Assembly: GCA_964509505.1 (NCBI GenBank)
Contig: CAZDYP010000059.1
Coordinates: 1 to 26,049 of the forward strand
DNA: 26,049 bases
Reading direction: 5' to 3'
From: CAZDYP01 sp964509505
GTDB lineage: Bacteria; Chloroflexota; Anaerolineae; JACRMK01
Part shown: piece by piece, positions 22,791 through 26,049 of the stretch
How the letters are laid out: each line of letters starts with the position of its first letter
Numbering within the stretch: the first letter of the stretch is position 1
Program-made: the position numbers and the translations under genes
Notes under the pieces: generated by a model
Database searches by the model: none
The model's input: only the letters and a program-made list of their open reading frames with translations
What the model was told of the DNA's origin: nothing

Positions 22791-22900
22791 CACCGCAGAA
22801 CCACAGAGGTTTTTTATTTGATTTTCTCTGCGTCTCTGCGACTAGTATGATGTAGGTCGGATTGCCAATCCGACTTACAGACTTAGTGGCTCTGCGGTGG
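22791..22900. repeat. CGCAGAG-word inverted repeat, split by a nested palindrome
   Basis: The left arm CACCGCAGAACCACAGAGG (22791-22809) is answered by CTCTGCGTCTCTGCG (22826-22840) and by AGTGGCTCTGCGGTGG (22885-22900). The 29-bp palindrome 22851-22879 lies between the two right-hand parts, as if inserted later. It is upstream of the acyl-CoA synthetase and fills the gap to the ThuA-like gene. Confidence 0.7.
22851..22879. repeat. Short palindrome TGTAGG-family, copy 4
   Basis: TGTAGG, stem TCGGATTG-C-CAATCCGA, then CTTACA: 29 bp. It has the same length and ends as the copy at 14588-14616 but a different stem sequence. Confidence 0.8.
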
Positions 22901-22942
22901 AAATTCAGAATGGGATGTCCCAATCTGACTCGTCATTTCCTC

Positions 22943-23659
22943 TTACATCCTCTCCAACGCCTTCACATTCCCAAACACAGGTTTCGGGCCCGCGGTTGGC
23001 GCAGCCCACTTCACCGCATTGGCGATGACGCGGATGATGTGCGGGTTGTGATAGGTCGGATACGTCTCGTGGCCGGGACGAAAGTAGAAAATTTTGCCGC
23101 GCCCGCGTGCGAAACAACACCCACTGCGAAACACTTCGCCGCCTGTGAACCAGCTGACAAACACCAACGCATCGGGTTGTGGAATGTCAAAAAACTCGCC
23201 ATACATCTCGTCATTTTCCAACTCGATGTACTGCCCGATGCCTTCCGCGATGGGATGGTCGGGCGCGACCACCCACAAGCGTTCCTTGTCGGTAGACTCG
23301 CGCCACTTGAGCGCGCAGCTCGTGCCCATTAAGCGCCGAAAAATTTTCGACTCGTGTCCCGAATGCAACACGATCAAACCCATACCGTCCCACACCCGAC
23401 GCTGCACGCGATTCACTACTTCATCGCTCACCTTATTGTGCGCCTGATGTCCCCACCACGTTAGTACATCCGTTGCTGCCAACACCTCGTCGGTGAGACC
23501 ATGCTCTGGCTCCTCAATCGTCGCCGTGCGTAGCGCAAAGCCATACGGCTGCAAGCCCGCGGCAATCGCGCCGTGAATGCCCTGCGGATAAATCTTGGCA
23601 ATCGCGGGTTCTTGCTTTTCGTGCAAGCCTTCGTTCCAAACGGTCACTCGAATCGTCAT
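22943..23659 (-). CDS. ThuA-like (trehalose utilization family) glutamine-amidotransferase-like protein
   Basis: 238 residues from ATG 23659. MTIRVTVWNEGLHEKQEP, TWWGHQAHNKVSDEVV, GLIVLHSGHESKIFRRLMG and the C-terminal YFRPGHETYPTYHNPHIIRV are characteristic of the ThuA family, a class I glutamine-amidotransferase-like fold. The nucleophilic Cys of true amidotransferases is replaced by Ser in the HSGH turn, as usual in ThuA proteins. ThuA is tied to disaccharide use in rhizobia; the reaction is not established. An upstream in-frame extension (to 23986) is rejected because AAGGA lies seven bases before ATG 23659 and the extension runs through the hicB terminator. Confidence 0.9.
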   Translation of the reverse strand: MTIRVTVWNEGLHEKQEPAIAKIYPQGIHGAIAAGLQPYGFALRTATIEEPEHGLTDEVLAATDVLTWWGHQAHNKVSDEVVNRVQRRVWDGMGLIVLHSGHESKIFRRLMGTSCALKWRESTDKERLWVVAPDHPIAEGIGQYIELENDEMYGEFFDIPQPDALVFVSWFTGGEVFRSGCCFARGRGKIFYFRPGHETYPTYHNPHIIRVIANAVKWAAPTAGPKPVFGNVKALERM

Positions 23660-23723
23660 ATCTTTTCCTTTTGCTGGTTGGACTTTTCGTGCGGCATTGT
23701 AGCACATTTTGTGAATGTTGCGT

Positions 23724-23772
23724 GGAAAAACAAAACCCGTTTTCCGCCCGAAACACCTCGACAGAAAACGGG
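23724..23772 (-). terminator. Rho-independent terminator of hicB
   Basis: On the minus strand CCCGTTTTC (23772-23764) pairs perfectly with GAAAACGGG (23744-23736), a 9-bp stem with a 19-base loop, followed by TTTTGTTTTTCC. It lies 30 bp after the hicB stop. Confidence 0.85.
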
Positions 23773-23801
23773 CACCATGAGCAACTCGATATATCAGCTC
23801 A

Positions 23802-24020
23802 CTACATTGCGGGAATCGCCACATACTCTGCAAAAGACTGGGCTTCTGGAATTGGTAGTTTATCCTCCAGCAAGCCTCGCACGTGCAACTCAATCGCGGT
23901 GTGCATATTGTTGGCGGCTTGCTCACGAGTTTTGCCCGTTGCGACGCAACCCGGCAGGTCGGGTGAGTAAGCGGAATAGTTGCCATTGGCTTTCTCGATG
24001 ACTATTAGAAAACGATACAT
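23802..24020 (-). CDS. hicB: HicB-family antitoxin-like protein, short form
   Basis: 72 residues. The N-terminal HicB fold is recognisable: MYRFLIVIEKANGNYSAYSP, then DLPGCVATGKTREQAANNM and the helix HTAIELHVRGLLEDKLPIPE. No DNA-binding domain follows, so this is the single-domain form. HicB neutralises the HicA mRNA-cleaving toxin. The hicA partner lies directly upstream but is broken (24024-24197). AAGGA six bases before ATG lies at the end of that remnant. A terminator follows the stop. With no working toxin, HicB may be an orphan, act on a HicA elsewhere, or be a decaying relic. Confidence 0.85.
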   Translation of the reverse strand: MYRFLIVIEKANGNYSAYSPDLPGCVATGKTREQAANNMHTAIELHVRGLLEDKLPIPEAQSFAEYVAIPAM

Positions 24021-24023
24021 CGC

Positions 24024-24197
24024 TCATCCTTTCTTTTTCGATCTGGGTAACTGAGCTTGTTTGAAAACGCTATTCAATGTGCCGGGCGCTAAATCATCAT
24101 TAGGATGACCAGCAATCGTGACACGACCTCGCTTGATGGAATGTCTATATTACCGATAGCTGCCCTTCGTTACGACCAAATACCAACCAGTGGTCAA
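24024..24197 (-). pseudogene. hicA: hicA toxin remnant: 5'-truncated, internal stop, catalytic His lost
   Basis: Read on the minus strand from 24197: GWYLVVTKGSYR, stop TAA (24152-24150), then YRHSIKRGRVTIAGH, PNDDLAPGTLNSVFKQAQ and a stop at 24026. HicA proteins typically read GWYLVRTKGSHRQYKHP and GRVTVAGHPSDDLAPGTLNS, so the frame is intact but a Gln codon (CAA) became TAA. The catalytic His of GSHR is Tyr here (GSYR). The first dozen or so residues are missing, their place taken by the 3' end of the tricorn gene. Two independent defects make an active toxin very unlikely. Confidence 0.8.
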
Positions 24198-26049
24198 TCT
24201 TCCCTTGGCAACTTCGGCAACGCCCGACTCGGTCTCTCGTCGAACTTCGGCAACTGCGGCGGATTCGCTTCCAACAGCTTCAACACTTCCGCCAGCGCCC
24301 GTTCTAACTGCGCGTCTTTGCCTGCGGCGTAATCTTGCGGCGTGTTGTCAATCTCAATGTCGGGGTCGGTGCCGTAGTTTTCAATACCCCAACCGACATC
24401 TTGAAACCAGAACGAATACTCTGGCTGTGTCGTCACGGTGCCATCCACCAGCGTCTGTCGTGGGCTGATGCCAACCACACCACCCCATGTGCGCTTGCCG
24501 AGCAACGGTCCCAACTTCATCAGCTTGAACCCGTGCGAAAAGATGTCGCCATCCGAACCTGCTTGCTCATTCGTCAGCGCCACCAGCGCGCCGCGCGCCG
24601 CATCCGTTGGATAGGGGCCGGGCAATTCACCCCAGCGCGAAATGTTGTAACCAATGCGTCGTCGCGCGAGCTTCTCCAAGATCAACGGCGAGACATGCCC
24701 GCCGCCGTTGTAACGCACATCCACGATTACTCCATCGCGGTCAAACTCTGCCAGATAACCACGATGAAATTCGGCATAACCACGCGCACCCATGTCAGGC
24801 ACATGCACGTAGCCCACGCGTCCCTGCGTCTGCTCATGCACCCACCGCCGATTTGCCTCGACCCATTCGCGGTAGCGCAATGCCGTCTCATCCGCCAACG
24901 TCTTCACGGTGACGTCGCGCGGCTGCGCATCGCCGCTCTTCACGGTCAACACGACTTCTTGCTCTGCCAGGTTGACGAGCGCCGCTTGTGGCGGCGCCGT
25001 GCGACTGAGCGTGCGTCCGCCAATCGCCAACAATTGGTCGCCCACATTCACGTTGACGCCCAACGCGCTCAACGGTGAATGGCGTCGCTCGTCCCACGGG
25101 TCGCCTTGCACAAGTCGTGCGATGCGCCACGTCTGCGTCGTTTCATCAAAGGTGAGGTCGGCGCCGAGATAACCAAGCCGATATTCAGGCTCAGGGCGAT
25201 AATCGCCGCCGAACTCGTACGCATGAGAGGTGCCAAGCTCGCCTTGCATCTCCCACATGAGGTCCGAAAATTCGGCGCGTGTGCAGACGCGCTCGACCAA
25301 CGGCGTGTAACGCTCATAGATGGCGACCCAATCCACTTGCGACATGTCGGGCGTCCAAAATTGATCGCGTTGCAAACGCCACGCCTCACGCGCCATCTGT
25401 CGCCATTCGAGCGCAGGCTCGACGGACACACGCACACGATTGAGATCGAGCCAACCGCTCTTGCGTGTCGTGCCGATTTCTTTGTCATCGGGTTTCGCAC
25501 CCGCCTTCAACACACGCAAGCGATTGCCTGACCGATAAATCAACGTGCTTGCGTCTAACGAGAGGTCAAACGCGCTGATACCTCCGACGACGAAATCTTC
25601 TTTCTGCTCCTCGAAATCGTACACATAGAGCCAACCCTTCGCCGCGGGCGTCGTGGCGAAAAAATTTTGATTGAGCGCGCCTTCCACAGGATACCGTGTA
25701 TAAAGCGCCTTGCCTTTGATGCCAGCGATCTGTCCGTAAATGCCTTCTTCAATAGGAAACGCCAACACGCGCTTCTCGATGCCATCTACATCAATGTGTA
25801 TGGGCTTCTCCTTTTTCTCATCGAGCTTGCTCTCGGTTGCAGCGCGGCTCGTGTCGGCTGGTTGATCATTGCCAGGCTCAACGGCACTGCTCGCCCTCGC
25901 TTGTCCATTCGCCTTGCCGTTTTGATTCTTCGGCTTTTCATCGCTCAACGGCTTCGGCGCGGGAATGAATGGCGAGGGCGTATCTTTTTGCAATGTGATG
26001 AGATAGGGCTTCATACCGCGCGGGAAGTTCAAATCAAAATGTAGATTGT
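24194..26049 (-). CDS. Tricorn protease, C-terminal part (N-terminus off the window)
   Basis: 618 codons in view, open to the right edge; TTG at 26032 is inside the gene, not its start. Tricorn proteins are about 1050-1100 residues: N-terminal beta-propellers, a PDZ domain and a C-terminal serine protease that cuts peptides downstream of the proteasome. Visible here are the end of the second propeller, the helical bundle (WRQMAREAWRLQRDQFWTPD), the active-site His in LGTSHAYEFGGD, the PDZ domain (about 290-360 in this fragment), the nucleophilic Ser in NEQAGSDGDIFS, and the late acidic residue in GWGIENYGTDPDIEID. The Pro/Lys/Glu-rich low-complexity insert near the N-terminal edge (SDEKPKNQNGKANGQ) is a linker between propeller blades. 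Its stop codon overlaps the hicA remnant. Confidence 0.94.
   Translation of the reverse strand, partial: NLHFDLNFPRGMKPYLITLQKDTPSPFIPAPKPLSDEKPKNQNGKANGQARASSAVEPGNDQPADTSRAATESKLDEKKEKPIHIDVDGIEKRVLAFPIEEGIYGQIAGIKGKALYTRYPVEGALNQNFFATTPAAKGWLYVYDFEEQKEDFVVGGISAFDLSLDASTLIYRSGNRLRVLKAGAKPDDKEIGTTRKSGWLDLNRVRVSVEPALEWRQMAREAWRLQRDQFWTPDMSQVDWVAIYERYTPLVERVCTRAEFSDLMWEMQGELGTSHAYEFGGDYRPEPEYRLGYLGADLTFDETTQTWRIARLVQGDPWDERRHSPLSALGVNVNVGDQLLAIGGRTLSRTAPPQAALVNLAEQEVVLTVKSGDAQPRDVTVKTLADETALRYREWVEANRRWVHEQTQGRVGYVHVPDMGARGYAEFHRGYLAEFDRDGVIVDVRYNGGGHVSPLILEKLARRRIGYNISRWGELPGPYPTDAARGALVALTNEQAGSDGDIFSHGFKLMKLGPLLGKRTWGGVVGISPRQTLVDGTVTTQPEYSFWFQDVGWGIENYGTDPDIEIDNTPQDYAAGKDAQLERALAEVLKLLEANPPQLPKFDERPSRALPKLPRED

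Noticed and set aside
23660..23986. N-terminal extension of the ThuA-like protein
   Set aside because: It would read through the hicB terminator and out of frame through hicB; the family start and ribosome site are at 23659.
24335..25078. 247-codon plus-strand ORF
   Set aside because: Antisense shadow of the tricorn protease; composition rich in Arg, His and Cys and no motifs.

Overview
The window looks like a scaffold from a Chloroflexota bacterium (Anaerolineae-like), probably a metagenome-assembled genome. This is inferred from gene content (LysM-DUF3048 protein, tricorn protease, REC-thioredoxin-reductase fusion with partner kinase), a secreted protein ending in FLPLVVR, and many short palindromic intergenic repeats. 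A run of exactly 100 N at 3882-3981 marks a scaffold gap. No rRNA, tRNA, CRISPR array or complete insertion sequence was seen. Taxonomy is not proven by the sequence.

Layout. 1-3881 (minus): a DinG-type exonuclease/helicase (C-terminus off the window) and a secreted beta-helix protein whose 5' end lies in the gap. 3996-6131 (minus): a NarL/LuxR regulator with a degenerate receiver, a MITE-like repeat, and glutamate dehydrogenase. 6430-9101 (plus): lgt, then a membrane-anchored LysM-DUF3048 protein. 9216-18626 (minus): a long same-strand run that, in transcription order, holds an AhpD-like protein, a 1144-residue hybrid kinase, a REC-histidine kinase, a REC-flavoprotein fusion, an aldo/keto reductase, a broken pentapeptide-repeat gene and a HAD phosphatase. 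18807-20488 (plus): an IolE-like TIM-barrel protein and a glyoxalase-like protein. 20881-24020 (minus): an acyl-CoA synthetase translationally coupled to a small protein, a ThuA-like protein, and hicB. A dead hicA follows at 24024-24197, and the C-terminal 618 residues of a tricorn protease reach the right edge.

The gene run at 11363-18626 reads as a redox/phosphorelay module: an AhpD-like CxxC protein, a hybrid kinase with two receivers and an HPt, a second REC-kinase, and a REC-glutaredoxin-like-thioredoxin-reductase-like output protein that has lost the active-site cysteines. That these form one circuit is an inference from order and strand.

The most unusual feature is repeat invasion of genes. 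The hybrid kinase carries a 92-bp palindromic element in frame in the REC2-HPt linker (a relative lies intergenically at 11257-11347), a heptamer mirror repeat in its ATPase domain, and a 29-bp palindrome that supplies its stop codon. A third repeat family breaks the pentapeptide-repeat gene. A 153-bp element with terminal inverted repeats is flanked by a 6-bp direct repeat at 20549-20713.
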